Positions 16,040 through 24,863 of a stretch of 64,000 nucleotides of DNA are shown here, piece by piece (the first letter of the stretch is position 1; each line of letters begins with the position of its first letter). The position numbers and the translations under genes were made by a program. The DNA is from Hymenobacter sediminis. GTDB taxonomy: Bacteria; Bacteroidota; Bacteroidia; Cytophagales; Hymenobacteraceae. The stretch covers positions 1 through 64,000 of the forward strand of contig NZ_QKNS01000001.1 of assembly GCF_003231285.1 (NCBI RefSeq), read 5' to 3'. Below the pieces are notes generated by a model. The model was not told the DNA's origin. It made no database searches and saw nothing but the letters and a program-made list of their open reading frames with translations.

Positions 16040-16519
16040 TCAGCGGCTACCCAGAATTCGCTCGACGATGCGCGTGGTACTGTACCCAGCTACCAATGGT
16101 ACGGTCAGCACTTGTCCGCCGTTTTGTAACACTACCTCGTGGCCGACAATTCCACTGATCTGATAGTCATCACCCTTCACTAAAATATTAGGTTGGATGG
16201 CTTCAATCAGGGCCAGGGGCGTTTGCTCACCGAAGAGCACTACGGCATCCACAAACAAAAGCGAGGCCAATACCCGCGCCCGTGACACTTCGTCCTGAAG
16301 GGGGCGGCCCGGCTTGAGGCAGCTAACCGAAGCGTCTGTATTCAGCCCGACTACCAGCCGCTGCCCGAGGTGGCGTGCTTTCTCGAGGTAGTCGACGTGG
16401 CCTAGGTGCAGTAAGTCAAAACAACCGTTGGTGAATACCACCTGTTCGCCGTTGGCCTTCCAAGCGGCTACCTGGGGTAGCAAAGCCTCCAGGGACATGA
16501 TTTTTTCTTTCGTCCACAT
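16040..16519 (-). CDS. rfaE2: D-glycero-beta-D-manno-heptose 1-phosphate adenylyltransferase
   Basis: A 159-residue nucleotidyltransferase with FTNGCFDLLHLGHVDYLEKA (HxGH motif), GLNTDASV, and the closing VPLVAGYSTTRIVERI. It makes ADP-heptose for lipopolysaccharide core from heptose 1-phosphate. It is the stand-alone form (the kinase half of HldE is absent here), as is usual in Bacteroidota. It lies 12 bases after the flippase-like gene, in the same operon. Confidence 0.92.
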   Translation of the reverse strand: MWTKEKIMSLEALLPQVAAWKANGEQVVFTNGCFDLLHLGHVDYLEKARHLGQRLVVGLNTDASVSCLKPGRPLQDEVSRARVLASLLFVDAVVLFGEQTPLALIEAIQPNILVKGDDYQISGIVGHEVVLQNGGQVLTVPLVAGYSTTRIVERILGSR

Positions 16520-16531
16520 ACGCTTAGTGTT

Positions 16532-17548
16532 CTAGGTTAGCGCTACCTGCTTTATCTCACGCCCTGACTTCATCATGCTAGCCACGAAGCTGACACCGCC
16601 CATTAAGACAACCAGCAGCGTTTGGGAGCCGTGTACCACCAGCGCATAGGCAATACCGGCTTCTTTGCTGATGCCATACACCAGCAGCGTGCTTTGCACC
16701 ATCAGGTGAAATGCACCAAAGCCCCCCTGAACCGGAGCTGCCATACCGAAGGCCCCAAACGTGAGTACAGCCAAGCCCGCTGCGGGGGTGAGGCCAGCCG
16801 TTGCCGGGAAGGCGAAAAAAGCCAGGTAGTCCATAAGGTAATACACTAGCCAAGTGAAGGCCGTGTGTAGTAGAAACAACCCAGGATTACGCAGTTTCCG
16901 GACGCTGAAGATACCTTCAATCATACCACGCACGAAGCCTTCCACTTTTACAAATAGTGCCCGCTGCCGAAGCGCCTCTAGGTTGCGGAATAATAAGTAG
17001 CCTAGAATCAACAAGAGCGCCACCGCGGTTCCCAGCACGGCCAGCAGTAGTCCTTGATGCGTAGCCAGAGAGTTGTATCGATCTGAAAATAGACTGATGA
17101 CGAAACGCCAGAACTTCTGAAAGTCCAGCAGCAGCGTTAGGCTCAGCAGTGCTGCCAAAATCAGCAAGTCAATTACCCGTTCAGTAATTACGGCTCCGAG
17201 CGACACCTGCACCGGCACCCGGCCCGTACGATTCAGTACTGAGCACCGGATTACCTCTCCCATACGAGGTAGCACCAGATTTGCCAGGTAGCCGACCATC
17301 ATGGCGTGATATACGTCCCAGTAGCTGACTTTCTGCCGGCTAGCTTCCAGCTGCATCTGCCACCGGTGCGCCCGACTAAAATATCCTAGCCCCGAGAGAA
17401 TAACTGTTAGCCCCAGCCAGCCATAATTAGCCGTGCGCACGTACTCGCCCACCAACCGGAGCTCCTGCCCGCGCAAGGCGTACCACATTAACAACCCCGA
17501 CAATATCAGCAGCAGGCCGTACTTGAGGATATTGAGTAATTTCTTCAT
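16532..17548 (-). CDS. Flippase-like membrane protein (LPG_synthase_TM family)
   Basis: A 338-residue protein with about eight membrane helices and conserved features of the family: GYFSRAHRWQMQLEA, MVGYLANLVLPRMGEVIRCSVL, ERVIDLLILAALL and a late PVQGGFGAFHLMVQ loop. The family includes the flippase part of lysylphosphatidylglycerol synthase and other lipid translocases. Its place between panD and rfaE2 hints at an envelope role, but substrate is unknown. Confidence 0.85.
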   Translation of the reverse strand: MKKLLNILKYGLLLILSGLLMWYALRGQELRLVGEYVRTANYGWLGLTVILSGLGYFSRAHRWQMQLEASRQKVSYWDVYHAMMVGYLANLVLPRMGEVIRCSVLNRTGRVPVQVSLGAVITERVIDLLILAALLSLTLLLDFQKFWRFVISLFSDRYNSLATHQGLLLAVLGTAVALLLILGYLLFRNLEALRQRALFVKVEGFVRGMIEGIFSVRKLRNPGLFLLHTAFTWLVYYLMDYLAFFAFPATAGLTPAAGLAVLTFGAFGMAAPVQGGFGAFHLMVQSTLLVYGISKEAGIAYALVVHGSQTLLVVLMGGVSFVASMMKSGREIKQVALT

Positions 17549-17580
17549 GTAGTGACAGATGTATACCGCCCGCTAAACAA

Positions 17581-17650
17581 AAGTGGCTGCCGACTTCAGG
17601 GCGGCGCAGCCCAGGTTCAGGCTATTCCGCTTTGAAGTCGGCAGCCACTT
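17581..17650 (-). repeat. Large inverted repeat between panD and flippase genes
   Basis: Perfect 18-base arms (17581-17598 and 17633-17650), aagtggctgccgacttca against its complement, enclose a 34-base loop. The stem begins 18 bases past the panD stop. The ends are A/T poor on one side, so it may be an attenuator or RNA-stability element rather than a full terminator. Confidence 0.7.
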
Positions 17651-17668
17651 GCCTCGAAGGCATAGGCC

Positions 17669-18016
17669 CTACCCGACGCGGTTATGCTGATCGGGGAAAA
17701 TGACAGTGGGTTTATGCGTGCGGGCTTCCGCGAAGTCGATAAGGGCGTAGGAAATAATGATAATAATGTCGCCGACGGCTACTCGGCGGGCGGCCGGACC
17801 GTTTAGGCAAATCATACCCGAGCCCCGCTCCCCTTTGATCGTGTAGGTTTCGAACCGCTCGCCATTGTTGATATTCACAATGGTCACTTTCTCGTTCTCC
17901 ACCATATTAGCCGCATCCAGCAGGTCTTCATCAATAGTGATACTCCCTACGTAGTGCAGCTCCGCCTGCGTAACCTTTACGCGGTGAATCTTTGACTTAA
18001 GAACCTCTATATGCAT
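17669..18016 (-). CDS. panD: Aspartate 1-decarboxylase proenzyme
   Basis: A 115-residue pyruvoyl enzyme that makes beta-alanine from aspartate for pantothenate synthesis. The self-cleavage site is visible as YVGSITID (Gly-Ser at about 24-25; Ser25 becomes the pyruvoyl group), followed by [15 protein letters not shown] and [10 protein letters not shown]. It lies 112 bases downstream of panC, which uses its product, with a possible promoter in between. Confidence 0.95.
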   Translation of the reverse strand: MHIEVLKSKIHRVKVTQAELHYVGSITIDEDLLDAANMVENEKVTIVNINNGERFETYTIKGERGSGMICLNGPAARRVAVGDIIIIISYALIDFAEARTHKPTVIFPDQHNRVG

Positions 18017-18044
18017 GGTGAGAAAGCAGATGAATTTTGGGCCG

Positions 18045-18052
18045 CAAAGATA
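18045..18052 (-). promoter_or_regulatory. Possible -7 box of panD
   Basis: The minus strand reads TATCTTTG, an exact TAnnTTTG match, 29 bases upstream of the panD ATG. No good -33 box is seen at the right distance, so this is a tentative internal promoter in the panC-panD gap. Confidence 0.4.
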
Positions 18053-18128
18053 CGAAGGTGAAGTTGTAAGCAGATGTAGCTCTCCCTACCCCGGCACTTG
18101 CCACGAAAGCCGTCTGACTTCTTACTGA

Positions 18129-18980
18129 CTACCCCTCTATCACCACATTATCAATAAGACGCACACCGCCCAGGTGGGCTGCCAGGCAAACAGCCACGGC
18201 GCGGTGTGGCTGCCAATCCGTCAGGGGCTGTAGGGTCTGAGCATCTACTACCTCTAAATACTCCAGATCAAGGGCTGGTTCCGATGCCAGCAGCTCCTGT
18301 GCGGCCGCCTGAACGGCTGCCGGGCTAGCTTCTCTACCCTGCACTAACTTTTCGGCCAACTGTAAGCCTTGATACAACCGTGGCGCGATGGCTCGCGCTT
18401 CGGCATCCAGTCGGCGGTTGCGCGACGACATAGCTAGTCCATCGGCCTCTCGCACGGTAGGAAAGGCGACAAGCTCCAGATCAAACGATAAGTCAGCAAT
18501 TAACTGCCGGACAATTGCTACCTGCTGCAGATCTTTTTGCCCAAAATACACTCGGTGCGGCCGGCTCAGGTGAAACAGTTTACTTACTACTGTAGCTACC
18601 CCATTGAAATGGCCCGGTCGGTGAGCACCTTCCATCACTTGCTCCAACGCCCCGAAATCAAAGCGGAGCACAGTAGACTGAGGATACATTTCTGTTACCG
18701 CTGGCAGAAAGAGAGCAGTGCAGCCTGCCGGGGCCAGGAGCGCGGCGTCAGCCTCGGGCAGGCGCGGGTACAGCCGAAAATCGTCGGGGTTATTGAACTG
18801 GGTAGGGTTGACGAAGATACTCACCACTACGGCGTCGCACTCTTGGGCTGCGGCGCGCACTAGCTGCAGGTGGCCTTCGTGCAAAGCCCCCATCGTTGGG
18901 ACCAAGCCAATGCGCTTTCCCTCTCGCCGCCAAGTTTCTGTTTGGGCTTGCAACGCCGCGGCGGTATTCAGTATCTCCAT
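18129..18980 (-). CDS. panC: Pantothenate synthetase
   Basis: A 283-residue enzyme joining pantoate and beta-alanine with ATP. Motifs include LVPTMGALHEGHLQLV (HxGH), VVSIFVNPTQFN, YFGQKDLQQVAIV and READGLAMSSRNRRL. The start at 18980 (MEILNTAAAL) is preferred; an ATG at 19037 would add 19 unrelated residues. It is divergent from the glycogen-synthase-like gene. The stretch between them holds a good rightward promoter and a weaker leftward one (minus-strand TTGG, 18 bases, ACACTTTG). Confidence 0.95.
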   Translation of the reverse strand: MEILNTAAALQAQTETWRREGKRIGLVPTMGALHEGHLQLVRAAAQECDAVVVSIFVNPTQFNNPDDFRLYPRLPEADAALLAPAGCTALFLPAVTEMYPQSTVLRFDFGALEQVMEGAHRPGHFNGVATVVSKLFHLSRPHRVYFGQKDLQQVAIVRQLIADLSFDLELVAFPTVREADGLAMSSRNRRLDAEARAIAPRLYQGLQLAEKLVQGREASPAAVQAAAQELLASEPALDLEYLEVVDAQTLQPLTDWQPHRAVAVCLAAHLGGVRLIDNVVIEG

Positions 18981-19021
18981 AGGGTAAAAGACACCCTCTA
19001 ACGAGTAGTAGGGTCGTGTGG

Positions 19022-19052
19022 TTGAAATTTCCCTCAAAAATGTTTAATTTTG
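19022..19052 (+). promoter_or_regulatory. Promoter of the glycogen-synthase-like operon
   Basis: TTG (19022-19024) and, after about 19-20 bases, TAATTTTG (19045-19052), an exact -7 match. The first ATG of the operon lies at 19100. Confidence 0.65.
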
Positions 19053-19099
19053 TGCATCCCAAAGTGTTGCCCATTCCTAATCACCCCAACTGACTCTAT

Positions 19100-19912
19100 A
19101 TGTCCAAGTTGAGAATACTCTACGCTGCCACGGAAATCAACCCGTTTTTGCAGACCACCAAGGTAGCAGAGTTTTTGCGGCGGCTGCCGCAGGGAATGCA
19201 GGAAATGGGGATGGAAATCCGCATTTTCGTACCCCGTTTTGGTATTATCAATGAGCGTAAGAACCGCTTGCATGAGGTAGTGCGGCTCTCGGGCATCAAC
19301 ATTGCCGTAGGCGAGGATGAAAAGCCATTGATTATCAAGGTGGCGTCTATCCCAAATGCGAAACTGCAGGTGTACTTCATCGACAATGAAGATTATTTCC
19401 ACCGTAAATCAGTGCTAGTCGACAAAAACGACAAGTTCCACGCTGATAATGACGAGCGGGCTATCTTCTTCTGCAAAGGTGTGCTGGAAACGGTAAAGAA
19501 ACTAGGCTGGGCTCCGGACATTGTACACTGCAATGACTGGATGACGGGCTTGATTCCGATGTACCTGAAAACGACTTACAAGAAGGACCCGATTTTCAAG
19601 GATGCCAAATCGGTGTTCACCATCTACAACAATGAGTTTGACCACAAATTTGAGGGCGACATCATTGAGAAGGCCAAGATGCTGGACATTGAGGATGACA
19701 TGCTGGCTGCTTTGAAAACAGCCGACTTTGGTGGTTTTATTAAGGTAGGCATGGAGTACGCCGATACGGTAGTAAAATCTGATGAGCCATTCAGCGAGAA
19801 GCTGAACACGCTGTTCACAGAGTACTCGGCCAAGAAACAAATTGAGCAGGTCGGCGCCGACGACAACCTGCTGACTTCTTACTACGCTCTCTATAATGAA
19901 TTGGCCAGCTAG
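19100..19912 (+). CDS. Glycogen/starch-synthase N-terminal domain protein (half length)
   Basis: A 270-residue protein that matches only the N-terminal Rossmann half of GT5 glycogen synthases: LRILYAATEINPFLQTTKVAEFLRRLP at the start, FVPRFGIINER, VYFIDNEDYFHRK, DIVHCNDWMTGLIPMYLK, VFTIYNNEFDHKF. Full enzymes have about 470 residues and a second GT-B half carrying the ADP-glucose site; that half is missing, and the usual KxGGL loop is replaced by TTKVAEF. The gene is intact and has a promoter, so it is a dedicated one-domain protein, not a fragment. Catalysis is doubtful; a binding or scaffolding role is possible. It overlaps the next gene by 17 bases. Confidence 0.85.
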   Translation: MSKLRILYAATEINPFLQTTKVAEFLRRLPQGMQEMGMEIRIFVPRFGIINERKNRLHEVVRLSGINIAVGEDEKPLIIKVASIPNAKLQVYFIDNEDYFHRKSVLVDKNDKFHADNDERAIFFCKGVLETVKKLGWAPDIVHCNDWMTGLIPMYLKTTYKKDPIFKDAKSVFTIYNNEFDHKFEGDIIEKAKMLDIEDDMLAALKTADFGGFIKVGMEYADTVVKSDEPFSEKLNTLFTEYSAKKQIEQVGADDNLLTSYYALYNELAS

Positions 19913-21437
19913 CGCCAGCCGACTCGCGTCGGTTTCCCTCTTTGCCGTTTCGCTGCTCAGCTTGGCTACCAGCTGCGAAGAAGCCAGCGACCTTGGCTTG
20001 GAGTTGCCCGGCACCTCTCCTATTAACTCACAGTTTCAGACGGTGCCTATTGCTACGGCTACCGTTCGTCAACAGCCTATTGAAACCGTTAATAGTAACT
20101 ACCTCTTGGTGGGGCGCATACGCGACACCAAGGTGGGTGTTACTACGGCGCAAGGCTATCTGAACCTCCAGTATAATCCGCAGCTTAGCTCTCCTGACTC
20201 GCTACCCAGCAAGTTTGCTGATGCCAAGCTTGACTCTGTGGTATTTACTCTGGGGTTCGATAAAGTGTATGGCTCAGCAACCCAACCGTTGAGGTTCAAC
20301 TTGGCTGCTTTAGGGCAGCCACTAGATGACCGAACGGTTTATAATTCGGCGTCTGCTGCACCAGCAAGTACCGTTCTGCTGACGAACATAGCTGCTCCGC
20401 TTAACCGCACGATTCAAGTAAGGCAGCGGACTCAGGCATCCAGCCAGACAGATACTACCACCCGCCTCATCACCACTACCGTCAACGACAAGGTAGTACG
20501 CGTGCGGCTGCTGAAACACGCGGGTACTGAATCCGTGGCTCGCGCCATCTTCGCAGCTCTGCGTGACGGTTCTCTAAACCAAGATAAGCTCAATACGCTG
20601 TTACCAGGCTTGGCCCTAACGCCGGCTGCAGGTACCACTGATAATATTGTTGCCTTCAACCGCTCATATAACTCCAGAATTATATTCTATTTCAATGGGA
20701 CCAATGCTGGAGGTACTGCCAAAGGTCGTCGTTCGTATAGTATAGTAGCCGGTCCGCTGCCTGCCAGCGCACCAACAACTGGTCCGAAATACTTTACTCA
20801 GCTCTCGACTGATTTCTCAGGTACTGCTCTAGCTAGCCTCGCTACCACTGGACAGCAGGTTAGCTCCAGTGCCACCGATGAGTCAACTTACGTTCAGGAT
20901 GGTGTTGGTTTGGCTACCCGCATTGACCTATCGGGCGTGCAGGCATTGATAAACAACTCTGAGCTGGCAATCAATCGGGCTGAGTTGATTTTGCCTATCA
21001 AGCAGAATACCAACGGGCTGTTTCCCTACATTGGCAATGATGCTCAATCAAATGAAAATAACGACCGTTTTGACCGTACTGATCCAAGAACGGGAAGTAT
21101 GTATCTATATGAGGTAGATGCGAACAACCAGCCGCTATTACGTACAGTAGGAGCCACAACGGTTGAGCGAATAGTTCAGATCGACATTCCGCCCGTAGGC
21201 GCCGCACCTAGCGCTCCTGCAGCCTCTTTGTACCCCAGCTACGACATGCTGCAGTACTATACGTTCCCTATTACCAACTATCTGCAGAATTATCTGCAGA
21301 ATCGGTTAGATGGAGAGCGGCCTGCAGCACTGCTGGTGTCTCCTGTACTGCGCAGCAACTTATTCCTGACCATGAACCGCGCCCAGCTTGACGCCAAAAA
21401 CATTACGTTGCGCGTGTATTACTCCAAGCTGCGTTAA
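19896..21437 (+). CDS. DUF4270 lipoprotein
   Basis: A 513-residue protein with a lipoprotein signal (lipobox near SLATSC, Cys at about 27) and a beta-rich body typical of DUF4270: early motif SDLGLELPG, a Thr/Ser-rich middle, a late segment ALLVSPVLRSNLFLTMNRAQL and a closing strand ITLRVYYSKLR. It is expected on the outer membrane or cell surface. It overlaps the glycogen-synthase-like gene by 17 bases and precedes glmS; I recall this order as recurring in Cytophagales. The role is unknown; the context suggests exopolysaccharide or cell-surface sugar metabolism. Confidence 0.85.
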   Translation: MNWPASASRLASVSLFAVSLLSLATSCEEASDLGLELPGTSPINSQFQTVPIATATVRQQPIETVNSNYLLVGRIRDTKVGVTTAQGYLNLQYNPQLSSPDSLPSKFADAKLDSVVFTLGFDKVYGSATQPLRFNLAALGQPLDDRTVYNSASAAPASTVLLTNIAAPLNRTIQVRQRTQASSQTDTTTRLITTTVNDKVVRVRLLKHAGTESVARAIFAALRDGSLNQDKLNTLLPGLALTPAAGTTDNIVAFNRSYNSRIIFYFNGTNAGGTAKGRRSYSIVAGPLPASAPTTGPKYFTQLSTDFSGTALASLATTGQQVSSSATDESTYVQDGVGLATRIDLSGVQALINNSELAINRAELILPIKQNTNGLFPYIGNDAQSNENNDRFDRTDPRTGSMYLYEVDANNQPLLRTVGATTVERIVQIDIPPVGAAPSAPAASLYPSYDMLQYYTFPITNYLQNYLQNRLDGERPAALLVSPVLRSNLFLTMNRAQLDAKNITLRVYYSKLR

Positions 21438-21470
21438 AAACTCTGAATATTAACGTAGCCTAGCTTACAA

Positions 21471-21508
21471 GGGCGGCACGGCTTTTGCCGATGCCGCCCG
21501 TTTTTGCT
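21471..21508 (+). terminator. Terminator of the DUF4270 gene
   Basis: Stem gggcggca/tgccgccc with an inner cggc..gccg pairing, followed by a T run. It separates the DUF4270 operon from glmS. Confidence 0.8.
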
Positions 21509-21551
21509 TTCATTTGTTGAGAGCTTCTGCTCTGTCACAACCAACCAAATT

Positions 21552-23387
21552 ATGTGCGGGATTGTCGCTTACATTGGGCACCGTGAGGCTTGCCCCATCA
21601 TCCTCAAAGGCCTGCGCCGCTTAGAGTACCGCGGCTACGACTCAGCCGGCGTAGCACTGCTCAACGGCCAGCTAAGCGTTTATAAGAAGAAAGGCAAGGT
21701 AGCCGATCTGGAAGCTTTTATTGCGGAAAAGGATACACATGCCAACATTGGCATGGGCCACACCCGCTGGGCAACACACGGTGAGCCGAATGACGTAAAT
21801 GCTCACCCGCACTACTCTACTTCGGAGCGGATTGCTATCATCCACAACGGCATCATTGAGAACTACGCAGCTCTTAAGCAGCATTTGCAGCAGCAAGGGC
21901 ACGTATTCCATTCCGACACGGACACAGAGGTGTTCGTAAATCTGATTGAAGAAATTCAGAAGCAGAACATTTGCACACTGGAGGAAGCCGTGCGTTTGGC
22001 TCTCCACGAGGTGGTAGGCGCCTACGCTATTGTGGTGCTCAGCAAGGACAATCCTAACCAGTTGATTGCGGCCCGTAAAGGTTCGCCGCTGGTGATTGGG
22101 GTAGGCGAAGGTGAATTCTTCCTGGCTTCTGATGCTACCCCCATCATTGAGTACACCAATGAGGTAGTGTATGTGAATGACTACGAGCTGGCTGTTATCA
22201 AAGATGGTCAGTTGGAGATTCGGACCCGGGAGGACGTTAAGCAAACTCCTTATATCCAAACGCTTGAGCTGGAGCTGGACCGCATTGAGAAAGGCGGTTA
22301 CGAGCACTTCATGCTGAAAGAGATTTTTGAACAGCCCCGCTCTATCCTCGACTCGATGCGTGGCCGTTTGGAGCTGGAAGCCGGTCACTTGAACATGGGC
22401 GGTGTACGGGCTTATGAGCGGAAGTTTGTTAATGCTGACCGCATTATCATTGTAGCTTGTGGTACTTCGTGGCACGCGGGCCTAGTGGCTGAATACCTCA
22501 TTGAGGATTTGGCCCGGATTCCGGTAGAAGTGGAATACGCCTCGGAATTCCGTTACCGCAACCCCATTATCACAGAGCGTGACATTGTAATTGCTATTTC
22601 ACAGAGCGGCGAAACTGCTGATACACTGGCAGCTATTGAGTTAGCTAAGAGCAAGGGCGCTACCATCTTTGGTATCTGCAACGTGGTAGGTAGCAGCATT
22701 GCTCGCGCTACCGATGCCGGTGCTTATACCCACGCTGGACCTGAAATCGGCGTGGCTTCAACCAAGGCCTTCACGGCCCAGGTAACCGTGCTGACGTTGC
22801 TGGCCATGATTGTGGGTCATAAGCGCGGCACTCTCTCCGACACCAAGCTGCGTGAGCTGATGATGGAGCTGAATACCATCCCGGCCAAAGTGGAAAAAGC
22901 ACTGCAGCTCAACGACGAAATCGAGCAGATTTCAGAGATTTTCAAGGACGCGACCAACTTCCTGTATCTGGGCCGTGGCTATAACTTCCCGGTAGCTCTG
23001 GAAGGCGCTCTGAAACTTAAGGAAATCAGCTACATCCATGCTGAAGGCTACCCCGCCGCAGAGATGAAGCACGGCCCTATTGCTCTTATCGATGAGAACA
23101 TGCCGGTAGTGGTTATCGCCACCAAGGACAGCTCGTACGAGAAGGTAGTAAGCAACATTCAGGAAGTAAAAGCCCGCAAAGGCCGGATCATTGCCGTGGT
23201 AACCGAAGGCGATACGGTAATTCCGGAAATGGCCGAGTTTACCATTGAGGTACCCGCTACCAGCGAGGTACTGATGCCTCTGGTATCGGTAGTACCCTTG
23301 CAATTACTTTCGTACCATATTGCTGTGCTGCGCGGCTGCAACGTCGACCAACCCCGTAACCTGGCTAAATCAGTAACGGTTGAGTAA
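21552..23387 (+). CDS. glmS: Glutamine-fructose-6-phosphate aminotransferase
   Basis: A 611-residue enzyme that makes glucosamine-6-phosphate for peptidoglycan and lipopolysaccharide. It begins MCGIVAYIGHREA, where Cys2 becomes the N-terminal nucleophile; that fixes the start at 21552 rather than an upstream ATG at 21504. The glutaminase domain spans about 1-225 (TRWATHGEPN, HNGIIENY), then two SIS domains (ACGTSWHAGLVAEYLIE, SQSGETADTLAA, GRGYNFPVALEGALKLKE). It ends LAKSVTVE, the usual C-terminus. No glmS ribozyme is recognisable upstream. Confidence 0.97.
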   Translation: MCGIVAYIGHREACPIILKGLRRLEYRGYDSAGVALLNGQLSVYKKKGKVADLEAFIAEKDTHANIGMGHTRWATHGEPNDVNAHPHYSTSERIAIIHNGIIENYAALKQHLQQQGHVFHSDTDTEVFVNLIEEIQKQNICTLEEAVRLALHEVVGAYAIVVLSKDNPNQLIAARKGSPLVIGVGEGEFFLASDATPIIEYTNEVVYVNDYELAVIKDGQLEIRTREDVKQTPYIQTLELELDRIEKGGYEHFMLKEIFEQPRSILDSMRGRLELEAGHLNMGGVRAYERKFVNADRIIIVACGTSWHAGLVAEYLIEDLARIPVEVEYASEFRYRNPIITERDIVIAISQSGETADTLAAIELAKSKGATIFGICNVVGSSIARATDAGAYTHAGPEIGVASTKAFTAQVTVLTLLAMIVGHKRGTLSDTKLRELMMELNTIPAKVEKALQLNDEIEQISEIFKDATNFLYLGRGYNFPVALEGALKLKEISYIHAEGYPAAEMKHGPIALIDENMPVVVIATKDSSYEKVVSNIQEVKARKGRIIAVVTEGDTVIPEMAEFTIEVPATSEVLMPLVSVVPLQLLSYHIAVLRGCNVDQPRNLAKSVTVE

Positions 23388-23407
23388 TTTCTTCAGCTGA
23401 AAACAGT

Positions 23408-23436
23408 AGAGCCGCCTTGGGTATCAGGGCGGCTCT
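23408..23436 (+). terminator. Terminator-like hairpin after glmS
   Basis: Perfect 9-base arms agagccgcc/ggcggctct with an 11-base loop, 21 bases past the glmS stop. The following T run is interrupted. Confidence 0.6.
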
Positions 23437-23506
23437 GCTCGTTTTAGGGCTTTTCGTTTTACTTTGCCGCATTACAGTTTCTTTCTAGAACTCCTACCCC
23501 ACCCCC

Positions 23507-23893
23507 ATGTCCAACTCTATTGTTTATTCCGCTCAGGCCCCAGCCCCCATTGGCCCTTATAGCCAAGCCATACAAGCGGGTAATACTATCTACGTTTCCG
23601 GCCAGATAGCCCTCGACTCGGATACCGGTCAGTTAGTTGGTGAGGGGGATGTAGCCCGAGAAACGCACCAAGTGATGCGCAACCTGCAAGCAGTACTGGA
23701 GGCAGCAGGCTATACCCTGCGCGACGTGGTGAAGTGCACCATCTTCGTGAAGGATCTGGGCAACTTTGGCCTCATCAACGAAATTTACGGCAGCTACTTT
23801 TTTGCCGATTACGCCCCAGCCCGCGAAACCGTGGAAGTTAGCCGCTTGCCGAAAGATGTGCAGGTTGAGATTTCCTGCATTGCGGTGAAATAA
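23507..23893 (+). CDS. RidA family enamine/imine deaminase
   Basis: A 128-residue protein of the YjgF/YER057c/UK114 family: APAPIGPYSQAIQAGNTIYVSGQIALD, VVKCTIFVKDL and PARETVEVSRLPKDVQVEI. The Arg in PARE is the expected carboxylate-binding residue of RidA. It hydrolyses reactive enamine/imine intermediates, for example 2-aminoacrylate from PLP enzymes. It is followed by a small membrane gene and a pentapeptide protein on the same strand. Confidence 0.93.
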   Translation: MSNSIVYSAQAPAPIGPYSQAIQAGNTIYVSGQIALDSDTGQLVGEGDVARETHQVMRNLQAVLEAAGYTLRDVVKCTIFVKDLGNFGLINEIYGSYFFADYAPARETVEVSRLPKDVQVEISCIAVK

Positions 23894-23931
23894 TATTCAA
23901 AATCAGTTATTACCCGTAATCATTTATTCTG

Positions 23932-24126
23932 ATGAAGGAGGTAGGGATTTTTCTGCTTTTGGCTGGGTTAGTGGCTATTGTAGCTCCTATGTTGTTGCCA
24001 GCGAACTTCCGCTTTCCCCTGCTGGACTGGATCAACAACTGGGGCCCAACTACCGCTTGGCTGATTAGAGGTGGCGCGGTGCTGGTAGGGCTGCTGCTGT
24101 GGCTGCGCTTCCGAAACCAGGACTGA
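23932..24126 (+). CDS. Small two-helix membrane protein
   Basis: A 64-residue protein with two hydrophobic helices (about 3-22 and 42-58) joined by a short hydrophilic loop (FRFPLLDWINNWGP). Small proteins of this shape are frequent in Bacteroidota without assigned role. Its stop overlaps the next start as TGATG, so it is coupled to the pentapeptide gene. Confidence 0.65.
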   Translation: MKEVGIFLLLAGLVAIVAPMLLPANFRFPLLDWINNWGPTTAWLIRGGAVLVGLLLWLRFRNQD

Positions 24127-24737
24127 TGCGAAAGCCAAACAGCCGCAAATCGGCTAAGCCACTACAGAAACCCGAACACTTCACCCCAGAGCGAGTACTC
24201 AGCCGTGTCTTGCCGCCTGACCTAGTAGGCCAGCGAGAGTTCGAACAGTATCACTTTCTCAACTTCGACCTCAGTCAAGCTAACTTATCAGGCCGCTTGT
24301 TTAGTGAGTGTAGGTTCGAAAACTGCAACCTGGCTGGTAGTAGTCTGGCCAATACCTCTCTACAAAACGTAGCCTTCGATGGGTGCAAGTTGATAGGGCT
24401 GCAATTTGAGGCTTGCCGCGACATGCTGTTCGGGGTACATTTTGATCGATGCCAACTGGATTACGCCTCTTTTGGCGGGAAAACCATGGTTAACACGCGG
24501 TTTGTGGACTGCTCTATGCGGGAAGTCAACTTCAGTAGCACCAATCTGGCAGGAGCCGTTTTCCAGAACTGCGAGTTGGACCGAGCCATCTTTCTGCAGA
24601 GTCAGCTTACTGGCGCCGACCTCCGGACTGCTCACAATGTAGTCTTGGATCCGGAGCGTAACGAACTGACAAAGGCTCGTTTCTCCCTGCTTAGCTTACC
24701 GGGGCTGCTTACTCGGCATCAGTTGGAAATTGAGTAG
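24126..24737 (+). CDS. Pentapeptide repeat protein
   Basis: A 203-residue protein with about 20 tandem pentapeptides of the A(D/N)LXX type over about 45-190 (DLSQANLSGRLFSECRF, TNLAGAVFQNCELDRAIFLQ), which fold as a right-handed beta helix; the N-terminus is basic. The start at 24126 overlaps the upstream stop by one base, which I prefer to an ATG at 24099 that lies inside the previous gene. Some relatives mimic DNA and protect gyrase, but most have no known role, and this is not evidence of quinolone resistance. Confidence 0.82.
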   Translation: MRKPNSRKSAKPLQKPEHFTPERVLSRVLPPDLVGQREFEQYHFLNFDLSQANLSGRLFSECRFENCNLAGSSLANTSLQNVAFDGCKLIGLQFEACRDMLFGVHFDRCQLDYASFGGKTMVNTRFVDCSMREVNFSSTNLAGAVFQNCELDRAIFLQSQLTGADLRTAHNVVLDPERNELTKARFSLLSLPGLLTRHQLEIE

Positions 24738-24812
24738 GTAGTTTACTTCAGGACCGCCGAATAGCAAGCTGGTGCGCTCATTTTATATCCTTCTACCTCC
24801 CCTCTAATTACG

Positions 24813-24820
24813 TACCTTTG
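24813..24820 (+). promoter_or_regulatory. -7 box of gltX
   Basis: TACCTTTG, exact match to TAnnTTTG, 44 bases upstream of the gltX ATG. The downstream bases resemble those after the left-edge tandem promoters. The -33 region is poor. Confidence 0.55.
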
Positions 24821-24863
24821 CGGCGCGTTTCGGACCTGAATCGGGCGCAAATCAGCTGTTTGT

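Noticed and set aside
21500..21552. glmS ribozyme upstream of glmS
   Set aside because: The spacer after the DUF4270 terminator is only about 45 bases, too short for the ribozyme core.
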